A stretch of DNA of 64,000 nt, taken from assembly GCF_007677875.1 (NCBI RefSeq), contig NZ_VEDO01000003.1:248001-312000 (forward strand), written 5' to 3'. Every line of letters begins with the position of its first letter. Within the stretch, counting starts at the first letter, position 1. Shown here in pieces: positions 39,934 through 49,487 of the stretch. The stretch comes from Variovorax boronicumulans. GTDB taxonomy: Bacteria > Pseudomonadota > Gammaproteobacteria > Burkholderiales > Burkholderiaceae_C. The notes beneath the pieces were generated by a model. That model saw only the letters and a program-made list of their open reading frames with translations. It was not told where the DNA came from and did no database searches. A program made the translations under genes and the position numbers.

Positions 39934-40887
39934 TCAACCCGCATGCGGCGCATTGAGCAGGGCCGCGCGCGTGGCCGGGCTCTCCAGCTGCTGCAGCCAC
40001 CATTGCACGGCGCGGCCCAGGCCCAGGCCGCTGGATGGGGCATGCCAGGCGTAGCCCACGTCGACCACGCGCTCGGGCTGCTGCACGCGGCGCGCCACGA
40101 GGCGGCCAGTGTCGATGTAGGGCCGTGCCAGGTTCTCGGGCAGGAAGCCGCAGCCCAGGCCGCGCAGCTGGGCCTCGAGCTTGGCGCGCATAGTGGGAAC
40201 GGTCAGCACGTCCTGCCCGCCCAGGAGGCCCAGCGTGACGTTGGCGCGCTGGGCCGAATCGGCCACGGCCACGGCACGGTGCTGCTGCACCAGCGCGTCG
40301 GGCAGCGGTTCGTCCGCCTGCGCCAGCGGGTGGTGCGGGGCCATGGCGTAGACGAAGCGCATCTTGCCGAGGGGGCGGACCTGCAGGTCGCGGATCGCGC
40401 CGCCCTGCGTGACGACGCCGATGGCCAGGTCGGCCTGGCCGGTGACAAGGGCTTCCAGCGTGCCCGACAGCACCTCCTCGCGGATCTTCAGCCGCGTGGG
40501 CGGCGCGATGGCGTAGAAAGCCTCGCACAGGTCCAGCATGGTGGTGCGCGAGATCACGCTGTCCACGGCCAGCGTGAGCTGCGGCTCCCAGCCCGTGGCC
40601 ACGCGGCGCACGCGGTTGGCGACGGCGTCGATCTCGTGCAGCAAGCGCTGGCCCTCGCGCATGAGCTCGGCCCCGGCCTCGGTCAGCCGGGCCTGGCGCG
40701 AGCTGCGGTCGAACAGCAGGACGTCCAGCGCGTCCTCGATCTGGCGCACGCGGTAGGTCAGCGCGCTGGGCACGAGACCGAGTGCACGGGCGGCCGCAGC
40801 GAAGCTGCCGGAGCTGGAGATGGCCTGCAGCATGGCCAGGGCGTCGGGCGTCAGCACGTCGCGCGGGCTGGGGGTCTGGCTGGGCAT
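39934..40887 (-). CDS. LysR-family transcriptional regulator
   Basis: The 317-residue protein has an N-terminal winged helix (MLQAISSSGSFAAAARALGL; RVRQIEDALDVLLFDR) and a periplasmic-binding-type effector domain. The start at 40887 is chosen because the LysR domain starts just after it; upstream codons have no family match. It is divergent from the pirin gene at 41010, across a 122-bp gap, which suggests that it controls the pirin-doxX-pirin genes. The effector is unknown. Confidence 0.9.
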   Translation of the reverse strand: MPSQTPSPRDVLTPDALAMLQAISSSGSFAAAARALGLVPSALTYRVRQIEDALDVLLFDRSSRQARLTEAGAELMREGQRLLHEIDAVANRVRRVATGWEPQLTLAVDSVISRTTMLDLCEAFYAIAPPTRLKIREEVLSGTLEALVTGQADLAIGVVTQGGAIRDLQVRPLGKMRFVYAMAPHHPLAQADEPLPDALVQQHRAVAVADSAQRANVTLGLLGGQDVLTVPTMRAKLEAQLRGLGCGFLPENLARPYIDTGRLVARRVQQPERVVDVGYAWHAPSSGLGLGRAVQWWLQQLESPATRAALLNAPHAG

Positions 40888-41009
40888 GGGCGATTCAGTT
40901 GGTTTGAACGATGACGCGAATCCGCGTGCATTGTCTTTGAATGGACGACGCCTAAAGTTCTGCCCATGCGCCGCTTGTGGCGCACGTCGAAGAACCGAAG
41001 GAGTCCACC

Positions 41010-41711
41010 ATGCTGACACTGCGCAAATCCGCCGACCGGGGCCATGCCGACCACGGCTGGCTCAAGTCCCACCACAGCTTCTCGTTCGCGGGTTACTACG
41101 ACCCGGCGCATATGGGCTGGGGCAACCTGCGCGTGATCAACGAAGACCGCGTCGCGCCGGGCAAGGGCTTCGGCACGCACGGCCACCGCGACATGGAGAT
41201 CATCAGCTACGTGTTGGAGGGCAACCTCGCGCACAAGGACACGCTGGGCAACGTCAAGGGCATCCCCCCCGGCGACGTGCAGCGCATGAGCGCCGGCACC
41301 GGCGTGATGCACAGCGAGTTCAACCACGCGCCGGACCAGACCACGCACTTCCTGCAGATCTGGATCGAGCCCGCGAAGAACGGCATCGCGCCGAGCTACG
41401 AGCAAAAGCACTTCGATGCCGCCGACAAGCGCGGCCGGTTGCGGCTGGTGGCCTCGCCCGACGGAGCCGACGGCTCGGTCACGGTGCATGCCGATGCCGC
41501 GCTGTACGCCGGCCTGTTCGACGGTGCCGAGGCGGCCACGCTGGCCCTGAACCCGGCCCGCAAAGGCTACGTGCACCTGGTGCGCGGCGAGCTGACCGTC
41601 AACGGCCAGCGCCTGTCGGGCGGCGACGCGGCCCTTCTGGCCGGTGAGTCGGAGTTGCGCCTGGCCGACGGCAAGGACGCCGAGGTGCTGGTCTTCGACC
41701 TGGCGGCCTGA
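41010..41711 (+). CDS. Pirin family protein (YhhW-like)
   Basis: This cupin-fold protein has 233 residues. The metal-binding N-terminal cupin shows GFGTHGHRDMEIISYVLEG and HSEFNHAPDQTTHFLQIWIE. Some bacterial pirins of this type act as quercetin dioxygenases; the role here is not known. The ATG follows AAGGAG. It is divergent from a LysR gene and followed by doxX and a second pirin. Confidence 0.92.
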   Translation: MLTLRKSADRGHADHGWLKSHHSFSFAGYYDPAHMGWGNLRVINEDRVAPGKGFGTHGHRDMEIISYVLEGNLAHKDTLGNVKGIPPGDVQRMSAGTGVMHSEFNHAPDQTTHFLQIWIEPAKNGIAPSYEQKHFDAADKRGRLRLVASPDGADGSVTVHADAALYAGLFDGAEAATLALNPARKGYVHLVRGELTVNGQRLSGGDAALLAGESELRLADGKDAEVLVFDLAA

Positions 41712-41720
41712 TACTGCGCG

Positions 41721-41748
41721 GGCCCGCGCGCCATGGGGCGCGCGGGCC
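41721..41748 (+). terminator. Strong hairpin between pirin and doxX genes
   Basis: A perfect 12-bp stem GGCCCGCGCGCC/GGCGCGCGGGCC encloses a four-base loop (ATGG) at 41733-41736. There is only a weak T-containing tail (GTCTTCCC). It could act as an attenuator or mRNA stabiliser between the two genes. Confidence 0.5.
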
Positions 41749-41779
41749 GTCTTCCCGACCCATTGCCAAGGAGTACGCC

Positions 41780-42199
41780 ATGAACGCCCATCCCATCCCC
41801 CCGAGCCCGGCACAGGACACGCTGGCCCTGATCGGCCGCATCCTGATCGCGGTGCTGTTCATCCCGGCCGGCTTCGGCAAGCTGACCGGCTTCGCCGGCA
41901 CCGTGGGCTACATCGGCTCGGCCGGGCTGCCGCTGCCGCAGCTGGGTGCGGCACTGGCCATCGTGGTCGAGCTGGGCCTGGGGCTTGCGCTGCTGGTCGG
42001 CTTCAGGACGCGGCTCGCTGCGGCGGTGCTGGCCGTGTTCACGCTGGCGGCCTCGTTCTTCTTCCACAACTATTGGGCGGTGCCGGCCGACAAGGCCATG
42101 GTGCAGCAGCTCATGTTCATGAAGAACGTGGCGGTCACGGGCGGGCTGCTGGCGTTCGTGGCCTTCGGTGCCGGTCGCTTCAGCGTGGACCGGCGCTGA
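41780..42199 (+). CDS. DoxX family membrane protein
   Basis: This 139-residue protein has four hydrophobic helices typical of DoxX (GRILIAVLFIPAGFGKLTGF; LAIVVELGLGLALLVGFRTR; AVLAVFTLAASFFFHNYW). DoxX proteins are inner-membrane proteins often linked to redox or quinone functions. It lies between two pirin genes, suggesting a shared role. AAGGAG precedes the ATG. Confidence 0.9.
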   Translation: MNAHPIPPSPAQDTLALIGRILIAVLFIPAGFGKLTGFAGTVGYIGSAGLPLPQLGAALAIVVELGLGLALLVGFRTRLAAAVLAVFTLAASFFFHNYWAVPADKAMVQQLMFMKNVAVTGGLLAFVAFGAGRFSVDRR

Positions 42200-42240
42200 C
42201 TACACTGGCGCGATCCACGATTTCTGGGGAGTAGACGCGC

Positions 42241-43119
42241 ATGGCCATCGAACTGCTGTTGAACGGACACGACAAGGACTTGGGCGGCGGCTTCGCCGTG
42301 CGCCGGCTGCTGCCGGCGGCCAAGCGGCAGGCCGTCGGTCCCTTCCTGTTCTTCGACCATTTCGGCCCGGCCGAGCAGCGGCCGCAGGACAACCACGACG
42401 TTCGTCCGCACCCGCACATCGGCCTGGCCACCGTGACCTACCTGTTCGAGGGCGCGATCTTCCACCGCGACAGCCTGGGCTCGGAGCAGGAGATCCAGCC
42501 CGGCGCCATCAACTGGATGACGGCCGGGCGCGGCATCGCGCATTCCGAGCGCCGGCCCGCGCGGCTGGCGCAGCAGTCCTATGTCAACCACGGCCTGCAA
42601 CTGTGGGCCGCGCTGCCGGAGGAGCACGAGCGCACCGAACCCAGCTTCGAGCACACGCCCGCCGCGAGCATCCCCACGCTGGAGGTGGACGGCGTGCAGG
42701 TGCGCGTGCTCATCGGCCATGCCTTCGGCAAGGTCTCGCCCGTGACCACGTTCTCCGAGACCGTGTACCTGGACGTGTCACTCAAGGCCGGCACCAGCTT
42801 CGTGCTGCCGCCGCTGGCGCCCGAGCTCGCGGTCTATGCCGTCGACCATGCGCTGACCGTGGACGGCGAGGCCGTGGCGCCGCGCCAGCTGGCGGTGCTG
42901 CGGCCCGGTGCGGGCGTGGCCATCCACAGCACGGCGCCCGCGCGCGTGGCCGTGATCGGCGGCGCGCCGCTGGGCCACCGCCACATGTGGTGGAACTTCG
43001 TGGCCAGCCGCAAGGAAAGCATCGTGCAGGCTGCCGACGACTGGGAGGCCGGGCGCTTCGGCCGCGTGCCGGGCGAGAGCGAGTTCATCCCCTTGCCAGA
43101 GCGCCGCTTCACGGCCTGA
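42241..43119 (+). CDS. Pirin family protein with C-terminal domain
   Basis: This second pirin has 292 residues and both pirin domains. The N-terminal cupin carries the metal-site motif VRPHPHIGLATVTYLFEG and the later WMTAGRGIAHSERRP. The C-terminal pirin domain includes LGHRHMWWNFVASRKESI. It differs from the first pirin in sequence, so it is not a recent duplicate. It is followed by a terminator. Confidence 0.93.
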   Translation: MAIELLLNGHDKDLGGGFAVRRLLPAAKRQAVGPFLFFDHFGPAEQRPQDNHDVRPHPHIGLATVTYLFEGAIFHRDSLGSEQEIQPGAINWMTAGRGIAHSERRPARLAQQSYVNHGLQLWAALPEEHERTEPSFEHTPAASIPTLEVDGVQVRVLIGHAFGKVSPVTTFSETVYLDVSLKAGTSFVLPPLAPELAVYAVDHALTVDGEAVAPRQLAVLRPGAGVAIHSTAPARVAVIGGAPLGHRHMWWNFVASRKESIVQAADDWEAGRFGRVPGESEFIPLPERRFTA

Positions 43120-43133
43120 ACCTTCCAGACGAG

Positions 43134-43166
43134 AAAAAGGCCGGCGCCTCGCGGTGCCGGCCTTTT
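43134..43166. terminator. Bidirectional rho-independent terminator
   Basis: GGCCGGCGCC (43139-43148) pairs with GGTGCCGGCC (43153-43162), flanked by AAAAA on the left and TTTT on the right. It lies between the convergent pirin and tctA genes and should serve both. Confidence 0.85.
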
Positions 43167-43184
43167 GCATGGTGCCCAGGAACC

Positions 43185-44696
43185 TCAGTCCTCGACGAAG
43201 GCTTCCTCGCGCTTGGCCTTGACCGAGGGCAGCAGCACCACGACCAGCAGCAGCGCCGCCAGCGCCAGCAGGGTGGCCGACAGCGGCCGCGTGACCAGCA
43301 CGCTCCAGTCGCCGCGCGAGAGCAGCAGCGCGCGGCGCAGGTTCTCTTCCATCATGGGGCCCAGGATCAGCCCCAGCAGCAGCGGCGCCGGTTCGCAGGA
43401 CAGCTTGTGGAACAGGTAGCCCACCACGCCGAAGATGGCGACCATCCAGATCTCGAAGCTGTTGTTGTTCTCCGAGTACACGCCGACCGCGCAGAACAGC
43501 ACGATGGACGGGAACAGCCACTTGTAGGGCACCGAGAGCAGCTTGATCCACACGCCGATCAGCGGCAGGTTCAGGATGATCAACATCAGGTTGCCGATCC
43601 ACATCGAGGCGATCAGGCCCCAGAACAGCTCGGGGTTGCTGGTCATGACCTGCGGGCCCGGCTGGATGTTGTGGATGGTCATGGCCCCCACCATCAGCGC
43701 CATCACGGCGTTGGGCGGGATGCCCAGCGTCAGCAGCGGGATGAAGGAGGTCTGCGCGCCGGCGTTGTTGGCCGATTCGGGCCCGGCCACGCCGCGGATG
43801 TTGCCCTGGCCGAACGGCACCTCGCCCGGCTTGAGCTTGGTGCGCTTCTCGATGGTGTAGGAGGCGAAGGCCGACAGCAGCGCGCCGCCGCCGGGCAGGA
43901 TGCCCAGGGCCGAGCCCAGGGCCGTGCCGCGCAGCACGGCGGGCGTCATCTGCTTGAAGTCGTCCTTGGTCGGCATCAGGCCCTTGACCTTGGCCGTGAA
44001 GACCTCGCGCTGGCTGGAAGGCACGGCCAGGTTGGCGATGATCTCGCCGTAGCCGAACACGCCCATGGCGATGGCGATGAAGCTGATGCCGTCGGTCATC
44101 TCCGGGATGTCGAACGAGTAGCGCGCCACGCCCGAGTTGACGTCGGTGCCGACCAGGCCGAAGGCCAGGCCCAGCAGGATCATGGCGATGGCCTTGAGCA
44201 GCGAGCCCGAGGCCAGCACCACGGCGCCGATCAGCCCCAACACCATGAGCGAGAAGTACTCGGCGGGGCCGAACTTGAAGGCGATCTCGGTCAGCGGCGG
44301 CGCGAAGCCGGCCAGGATCAGCGTGCCCACGCAGCCCGCGAAGAACGAGCCCAGGCCCGCCGCGGCCAGTGCCGGCCCGGCCCGGCCTTTGCGCGCCATC
44401 TGGTAGCCGTCGATGACGGTCACCACGGACGAGGCCTCGCCGGGCAGGTTGACCAGGATGGCCGTGGTCGACCCCCCGTACTGTGCGCCGTAGTAGATGC
44501 CGGCCAGCATGATCAGCGCCGCCACCGGAGGCAGGGCGTAGGTGGCGGGCAGCAGCATGGCGATGGTGGCCACCGGGCCGATGCCCGGCAGCACGCCGAT
44601 CAGCGTGCCCAGCAGACAGCCAACGAAGGCGTAGGCCAGGTTCTGCAGCGTGAAGGCGACGCCGAAGCCGGTCGCCAGGTTGTCGATCAAATCCAT
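43185..44696 (-). CDS. tctA: TctA family tripartite tricarboxylate transporter, large membrane subunit
   Basis: The protein of 503 residues is the 12-helix-type large permease of a TctABC system. Conserved blocks are GTLIGVLPGIGPVATIAMLL, GAQYGGSTTAILVNLPGEAS and LGILPGGGALLSAFASY. The start at 44696 has family-typical sequence MDLIDNLATGFG. It follows tctB on the same strand across a 194-bp gap that contains a dispersed repeat. The binding protein TctC is not in the window, so the substrate is unknown. Confidence 0.93.
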   Translation of the reverse strand: MDLIDNLATGFGVAFTLQNLAYAFVGCLLGTLIGVLPGIGPVATIAMLLPATYALPPVAALIMLAGIYYGAQYGGSTTAILVNLPGEASSVVTVIDGYQMARKGRAGPALAAAGLGSFFAGCVGTLILAGFAPPLTEIAFKFGPAEYFSLMVLGLIGAVVLASGSLLKAIAMILLGLAFGLVGTDVNSGVARYSFDIPEMTDGISFIAIAMGVFGYGEIIANLAVPSSQREVFTAKVKGLMPTKDDFKQMTPAVLRGTALGSALGILPGGGALLSAFASYTIEKRTKLKPGEVPFGQGNIRGVAGPESANNAGAQTSFIPLLTLGIPPNAVMALMVGAMTIHNIQPGPQVMTSNPELFWGLIASMWIGNLMLIILNLPLIGVWIKLLSVPYKWLFPSIVLFCAVGVYSENNNSFEIWMVAIFGVVGYLFHKLSCEPAPLLLGLILGPMMEENLRRALLLSRGDWSVLVTRPLSATLLALAALLLVVVLLPSVKAKREEAFVED

Positions 44697-44725
44697 GTCA
44701 GTGATTGATTGCGCTGCGTGCAGCG

Positions 44726-44843
44726 TGGAACGATGGAAGCGACGGCACGCGACAAGCGGTGCCGAAGGCCGCGGAGCAGGCCATGCCAGCGCAGCCGCTG
44801 AACTGGCTCTGCCAGGCCGCCGGGTGCGCCCCCGTGAGGGGGG
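44726..44843 (-). repeat. Dispersed intergenic repeat, copy 2 (tctB-tctA gap)
   Basis: This 118-bp unit is the inverted counterpart of the repeat at 25038-25154. It keeps the identical 18- and 24-base blocks (44803-44820 and 44767-44790) and the CCCCC/GGGGG arms. It lies upstream of tctA in the same position relative to transcription as copy 1 has relative to flhB. Confidence 0.8.
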
Positions 44844-44890
44844 ATGGGACTTCCACACGCAGTGAGAAGTCCAAACGGGGGTGGTTCATG

Positions 44891-45376
44891 TCAGGCGAGG
44901 AAGGTGGGCCAGATCTGGAAGTTCAGCTTCAGCGCGAGTTCGAACGCGATGTAGCTGCCGATCGCCAGCACGGTGGCCAGAACGGCCACGCCCTTGGCGT
45001 TGAACTGGTCGCCGGCCAGGCTGGCGATGAAGGTCAGCACGTAGATCGCGACGATCAGGCCCATGGCCGGGATGCCCAGCGAGGGCAGGCCGGCCAGCAG
45101 CACGCCGAATGCCAGGTTGGCGCCGATGATGAACACCAGCGGCCGCCAGGCCACCTTGCCGATCGGGTCGCCGTCCGGCCCGCCGTGGCGCGTCGCGTTG
45201 AACATGATCAGCGACCCGAGGATGGCGATCAGCACCCCGACCAGCAGCGGGAAATACCCCGGCCCCATGCGGGCCGAGTCGCCCACCGTGTAGTTGGTCG
45301 CGCCCCAGGCGAACGCGACGCCGAACGCACTGAACATTGCGCCGGCAAAAAAGTCTCTCTGGCTCTTGATTCCCAA
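44891..45376 (-). CDS. tctB: TctB family small membrane subunit
   Basis: The 161-residue protein has four hydrophobic segments (FFAGAMFSAFGVAFAWGAT; LLVGVLIAILGSLIMF; PLVFIIGANLAFGVLLAG; GLIVAIYVLTFIASLAG), typical of TctB. The start is a TTG with AGGAGG eight bases before it. It precedes tctA in the usual order. Confidence 0.9.
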   Translation of the reverse strand: MGIKSQRDFFAGAMFSAFGVAFAWGATNYTVGDSARMGPGYFPLLVGVLIAILGSLIMFNATRHGGPDGDPIGKVAWRPLVFIIGANLAFGVLLAGLPSLGIPAMGLIVAIYVLTFIASLAGDQFNAKGVAVLATVLAIGSYIAFELALKLNFQIWPTFLA

Positions 45377-45492
45377 AACTGCCTCCTTCTGGTGGGGAAC
45401 GGCGCCATGGCGGCGCGCGGGGCGATGCTAGGAACGCCACCGGCGCCCGTGCATGACCAGAAGATGAACGTTTGGTTAGGTGGGCGCTGCGG

Positions 45493-46860
45493 TCAGCTGT
45501 GGGGCAGGGTCAGCCGTACGCGCAGCCCCGGCGCGGCGTCCTCGAACCGCAGGTCGGCGCGGTGCAGCTGGGCGATGGCGCGCACGCTGGCCAGGCCCAG
45601 ACCGGTGCCGGGCAGGCGTTCGTCGAGCCGGAAAAAGCGCTGGCCCAGCCGTGCCAGTGCCGCGGCCGGCACGCCGGGGCCGTTGTCGCGCACCGCGAGT
45701 TCGACCTGGCCGTCCCGCGTGCGGACCGACACGTCGACGCGCGCGCCGGGCGTGGCCGCCGTGTACTTGAGCGCGTTGTCCACCAGGTTGGCGATGGCGC
45801 TGGCCAGCAGGTCGCGGTCGCCCGACACCTGGCCGGGGCCGTCGCCCGTGAACTGCAACTGGCAGCCCTGGTCCTCCGCGACGGCGGCGTAGAGCTCGAC
45901 CACGTCGGCTGCGATGGCGCCCAGCGACTGCGGCGTGAACTGCTGGCGCTGCGCCCCGGCCTCGGCCTCGGCGATCTGCAGCAGCTTGTGGAACACGGTG
46001 TTGAGCTGCTCGAGTTCGGCGATGGCGGCGGTGCAGGCCCCCTGCAAGGCGTGCGGCGTGCTGCCTGGGCGCTGCGCCTCGTGCAGCCGCGCCAGGGCGC
46101 GCGTGAGCGGCGTGCGCAGGTTGTGGGCGATGGTGTCGGAGACGTGGCGCACGCCCTGCATCAGGTGTTCGATGCGGTCCAGCATGCGGTTGATGTCGTG
46201 CTCCAGCAGCGCGAACTCGTCGTCGCGGGCGGCGGGTTGCACGCGTTCGGCCAGGCGGCCGGCCGCCACACGCGCTGCCGTGGCGCGCAGGGCGCCGATG
46301 CGCTGCTCCAGCACGTCGCGGAACAAGTAGGTGCCGCCCACGACCAGCAGCAGCGCGAGGAAGGTGGCGGCCTGGATCGCGTCACCCACGAGTTCGGCCA
46401 TCTGCAGCTGCTCGCTGCGGTCGTGGCCGACCACCAGGCGCGAGCCGTCGGGCAGCCGGCGCGTGGTCAGGTAGCCGGGGGAGGGGTGGCCGCTGCGCAG
46501 CAGGGTCTGCTCCTCGATGTCGTCGCCCGAGGCCGGCGGGTCGGCATAGCGGGTGCTGCCGGCCAGCCGGTGGCCGTCGGCGTCCAGCAGCACCAGCAGT
46601 TCACGGTCGGAGTCCTGCCCATCGCCCAGCGATTCCTCGATGGCCTGCACCAGGGCCTCGCGGCCGCCCTGGTCGAAGCGCGCCTGCAGCTGCTGCGTGG
46701 TGGCAGCGATCTGGCGCAGCGTGCGCTGCTCCAGCAGCACCACGGTGCGGATGTAGAACACCGCCAGCGTGATGAGCATGATCAGCATGCTCATGGCCGC
46801 GAAGCCGAGCGCGAGCCGGAAGGCCGCGGAATGGCGCCAGGGCCACAGGCCGCGGCTCAT
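45493..46860 (-). CDS. Two-component sensor histidine kinase (TctE/QseC-like)
   Basis: The 455-residue protein has two membrane helices (about 18-40 and 163-181) flanking a periplasmic sensor. HAMP-like residues follow. The phosphoacceptor is H246 in SDTIAHNLRTPLTR. N-box ANLVDNALKY, DNGPGVP and GTGLGLASV complete the ATPase. Its start overlaps the regulator gene (ATGA). It is upstream of tctB on the same strand, so it may sense a carboxylate and control tctBA. Confidence 0.92.
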   Translation of the reverse strand: MSRGLWPWRHSAAFRLALGFAAMSMLIMLITLAVFYIRTVVLLEQRTLRQIAATTQQLQARFDQGGREALVQAIEESLGDGQDSDRELLVLLDADGHRLAGSTRYADPPASGDDIEEQTLLRSGHPSPGYLTTRRLPDGSRLVVGHDRSEQLQMAELVGDAIQAATFLALLLVVGGTYLFRDVLEQRIGALRATAARVAAGRLAERVQPAARDDEFALLEHDINRMLDRIEHLMQGVRHVSDTIAHNLRTPLTRALARLHEAQRPGSTPHALQGACTAAIAELEQLNTVFHKLLQIAEAEAGAQRQQFTPQSLGAIAADVVELYAAVAEDQGCQLQFTGDGPGQVSGDRDLLASAIANLVDNALKYTAATPGARVDVSVRTRDGQVELAVRDNGPGVPAAALARLGQRFFRLDERLPGTGLGLASVRAIAQLHRADLRFEDAAPGLRVRLTLPHS

Positions 46861-47546
46861 GGGCCGGGGGTGGCCGACAGCAGGTAGCCGGCGCCGCGCA
46901 CGGTGTGGATCAGCGGCTGGCCGAAGCCGTGGTCGAGCTTCTTGCGCAAGCGGTTGATGTGCACGTCGATCACGTTGGTCTGGGGATCGAACTGGTAGTC
47001 CCAGACCGATTCGAGCAACATGGTGCGCGTGAGCACCTGGCCGGCGTTGGACATCAGGAAGGCCAGCAACCGGAACTCGCGCGGCTGCAGCGCGATGGGC
47101 TGGCCGCCGCGCTCCACGCCGCGCGTCATGAGGTCGATGCGCAGGTCGGCCACCCGCAAGTGCCGGACCTCGGGCGCGGTGCCGGAGCGGCGCACCAGGG
47201 CCTCGAGCCGGGCCGCGAGCTCGGAGAAGGCGAAGGGCTTGGTCAGGTAGTCGTCGCCGCCGGCCTTGAGGCCTCGGATGCGCTCGTCGACGGCCGACAG
47301 CGCGCTAAGCACGAGCACGGGCGTCTTCTTGCCCAGCCGGCGCAGCGTCGCAAGGATGGCCAGGCCATCCACGTCGCCGGGCAGCATGCGGTCGAGCACG
47401 ACCACGTCCCAGTGTTCTTCCACCGCCCGCGCCAGCCCGGTCACGCCGTCGCGGCAGTGCACGACGGCATGGCCGAGTTCACGCAGGCCGGTGGCGATGT
47501 AGCGGGCGTGCTCGGGCTCGTCCTCGATGACCAGGCAGCGCCACAT
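46857..47546 (-). CDS. OmpR-family response regulator
   Basis: The 229-residue protein has a receiver (acidic E8-D9, phosphoacceptor D52, K at KPFAFSEL) and an OmpR-type winged helix at the C terminus (LQPREFRLLAFLMSNAG; VIDVHINRLRKKL). It overlaps its kinase gene by four bases. It also touches the trhO stop by one base (TGATG), suggesting one transcript. Confidence 0.93.
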   Translation of the reverse strand: MWRCLVIEDEPEHARYIATGLRELGHAVVHCRDGVTGLARAVEEHWDVVVLDRMLPGDVDGLAILATLRRLGKKTPVLVLSALSAVDERIRGLKAGGDDYLTKPFAFSELAARLEALVRRSGTAPEVRHLRVADLRIDLMTRGVERGGQPIALQPREFRLLAFLMSNAGQVLTRTMLLESVWDYQFDPQTNVIDVHINRLRKKLDHGFGQPLIHTVRGAGYLLSATPGP

Positions 47547-48304
47547 CAGGTGGCGGCCGAGGGATCGGCCTGCAACGCGCTGTCCACGGCCCGTCGCTCG
47601 TCGAACACGAAGCAAGCGCCGCGGTAGTGCTTGCCGTCGGTCTCTTCGAAGTACTTGAGGATGCCGCCTTCGAGCTGGTAGACGTGGGTGAGGCCTGCGG
47701 CGCGCATGAGCATGGCGGCCTTCTCGCAGCGGATGCCGCCCGTGCAGTAGCTCACCACCGTCTTGCCCTCGAGCTCGGACTGGTGTGCGGCCAGCGCGGC
47801 CGGGAACTCGCTGAACTTGTCGATGCGCCAGTCGATCGCGTTCTCGAAGGCGCCGCAATCGACCTCGAAGGCGTTGCGCGTGTCCAGCGTGACGACCGGG
47901 CGGCCCTCGTCGTCGTGGCCCGCATCGAGCCAGCGGCGCACGGTGGCGGCCGGCACGGCCGGCGCGCGGCCGCCATCGGCGCTGAAGTCGGGGCGGATCT
48001 GCGGCTGGTCCATGCGGATGATCTCGCGCTTGACCTTGACCAGCATCTTGCGGAAGGGCTGTGCTTCGGACCAGCTCTCCTTGGGTGCGATGTCGGCGAA
48101 GCGCGCGTCGGCATGCAGCAGCGCGACGAAGGCGCGCACGGCGGCTTCGGGGCCGGCCACGAACAGGTTGATGCCTTCCTCGGCCAGCAGCACGGTGCCC
48201 TTGAGGCCGCGCTCGGTGGCGCAGGCCAGCAGCCGCTCGCGCAGTTCGGCGGCATCGGGCAGGGGGACGAATTTGTAGGCGGAGATGTTCAGGATCGCAG
48301 GCAC
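47546..48304 (-). CDS. trhO: TrhO, tRNA uridine-34 hydroxylase (rhodanese-like)
   Basis: The enzyme makes 5-hydroxyuridine at position 34 of several tRNAs. The protein of 252 residues has an N-terminal ferredoxin-like domain and a rhodanese domain with C187 in [17 protein letters not shown]. The block [17 protein letters not shown] is typical. The start is GTG at 48304, since no ATG fits; the frame extends further without similarity. It is the first gene before the response regulator. Confidence 0.92.
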   Translation of the reverse strand: MPAILNISAYKFVPLPDAAELRERLLACATERGLKGTVLLAEEGINLFVAGPEAAVRAFVALLHADARFADIAPKESWSEAQPFRKMLVKVKREIIRMDQPQIRPDFSADGGRAPAVPAATVRRWLDAGHDDEGRPVVTLDTRNAFEVDCGAFENAIDWRIDKFSEFPAALAAHQSELEGKTVVSYCTGGIRCEKAAMLMRAAGLTHVYQLEGGILKYFEETDGKHYRGACFVFDERRAVDSALQADPSAAT

Positions 48305-48325
48305 GGGCGCGATTATCCTAGGCCG

Positions 48326-49015
48326 ATGGCTGCACTGAAGTTTTTGCCCTGGTACGACTGGCTGGCCCTGCTGTGGTTCTTTGGCCTGTGGCTGGGCTAT
48401 GCGCGGTTCTCGGGCAGCACCCAGCAGGCCACGCTGCTGCAGACCACCAACCGCTACCGCCGCTACTGGATGGAACAGGCCACGGCGCGCGACCCGCGCG
48501 TGCTGGACGGCATCATCGTGCAGGGCCTGTCCAGCAGCCCCTCGTTCTTCGCATCGACCACCATCATCATCATCGGCGGCCTGCTGGCGCTGCTGGGTGC
48601 GACGGACAAGGCCTCGGAGTTCGTGCGCGAGATCCCGTTCGCGGTGCGCACCTCGGTGCTGGTGTTCGACCTGAAGGTCATGCTGCTGACGGGCATCTTC
48701 GTCTACGCCTTCTTCCGCTTCACCTGGTCGATGCGGCAGTACACCTTCGCCGCGCTCGTGATCGGCTCCATGCCCGACCCGGCCGACTTCTCGGCCGGCA
48801 AGTTCGACCGCAAGCACTTCGCCGACCGCGCCGGCAAGATGCTGGGCATGGCGGCCGAGACCTTCAACGGCGGCGTGCGCGCCTACTACATGTCGTTCGC
48901 GGCCACGGCGTGGTTCTTCTCCTCGCTGGCCTTCGCCGTGGCGACGGCCGCCGTGGTGCTGGTGCTGTACGCCCGGGAGTTCCGCTCCGAGGTGCTGCAC
49001 GTGCTGCGCGACTGA
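48326..49015 (+). CDS. DUF599 family membrane protein
   Basis: This 229-residue protein has four hydrophobic segments, beginning [18 protein letters not shown]. The block [20 protein letters not shown] and the later [18 protein letters not shown] match the DUF599 family. No function is known. It is divergent from trhO with only 21 bases between the starts, so the promoters must overlap. Confidence 0.9.
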   Translation: MAALKFLPWYDWLALLWFFGLWLGYARFSGSTQQATLLQTTNRYRRYWMEQATARDPRVLDGIIVQGLSSSPSFFASTTIIIIGGLLALLGATDKASEFVREIPFAVRTSVLVFDLKVMLLTGIFVYAFFRFTWSMRQYTFAALVIGSMPDPADFSAGKFDRKHFADRAGKMLGMAAETFNGGVRAYYMSFAATAWFFSSLAFAVATAAVVLVLYAREFRSEVLHVLRD

Positions 49016-49016
49016 A

Positions 49017-49487
49017 TCAGCGGTTCAGGTTGCCCTGCACACGTTGCAGCAGCGCGATCAGCTGGGCCTTCTCTTCGTCCGACAGCCCCTCGACCGCCCG
49101 CTTTTCCAGCGTGTCGGCCTGTTCGCGCAGCGCGCGCTGGATGGCCAGGCCCTCGGCCGTGGGCTGCAGCCGCACGTTGCGCCGGTCGGCTGCGTCGGCT
49201 TCGCCCTGCAGCAGGCCACGCTCGCGCAGGCCCTTGATGAGCCGGGCGAGCTGGGCCTTGTCGCGGCCCGTGTGCTGCACGAGGTCGCTCTGCGTGGCGC
49301 CGGGGCGTCGGGCGAAGAAGCCCAGGACCTTGCTTTCCATGTGCGTGAGTTCGTGCTCCCCCTGGCGCAGGGCCTGGAACAGCCGCGAGCGGAACTGGTG
49401 CATGACCTGGTGCACCCGCTCGAGAACCTCGTCATCGGCAGGGTCTTGGCGACCGTGACGGTTGACCTTATCAACTGATTCGCGCAT
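49017..49487 (-). CDS. MarR-family transcriptional regulator
   Basis: The 156-residue protein carries a MarR winged helix ([40 protein letters not shown]) with the usual flanking dimer helices. Starts at 49487 and 49499 are both possible; 49487 is used. It is divergent from and almost touching the siderophore-interacting protein gene, so it probably represses it and itself. Confidence 0.9.
   Translation of the reverse strand: MRESVDKVNRHGRQDPADDEVLERVHQVMHQFRSRLFQALRQGEHELTHMESKVLGFFARRPGATQSDLVQHTGRDKAQLARLIKGLRERGLLQGEADAADRRNVRLQPTAEGLAIQRALREQADTLEKRAVEGLSDEEKAQLIALLQRVQGNLNR

Noticed and set aside
46857-47546. Frameshift between trhO and response regulator
   Set aside because: The continuous frame across the two is coincidental; both have complete normal domains and a TGATG junction.
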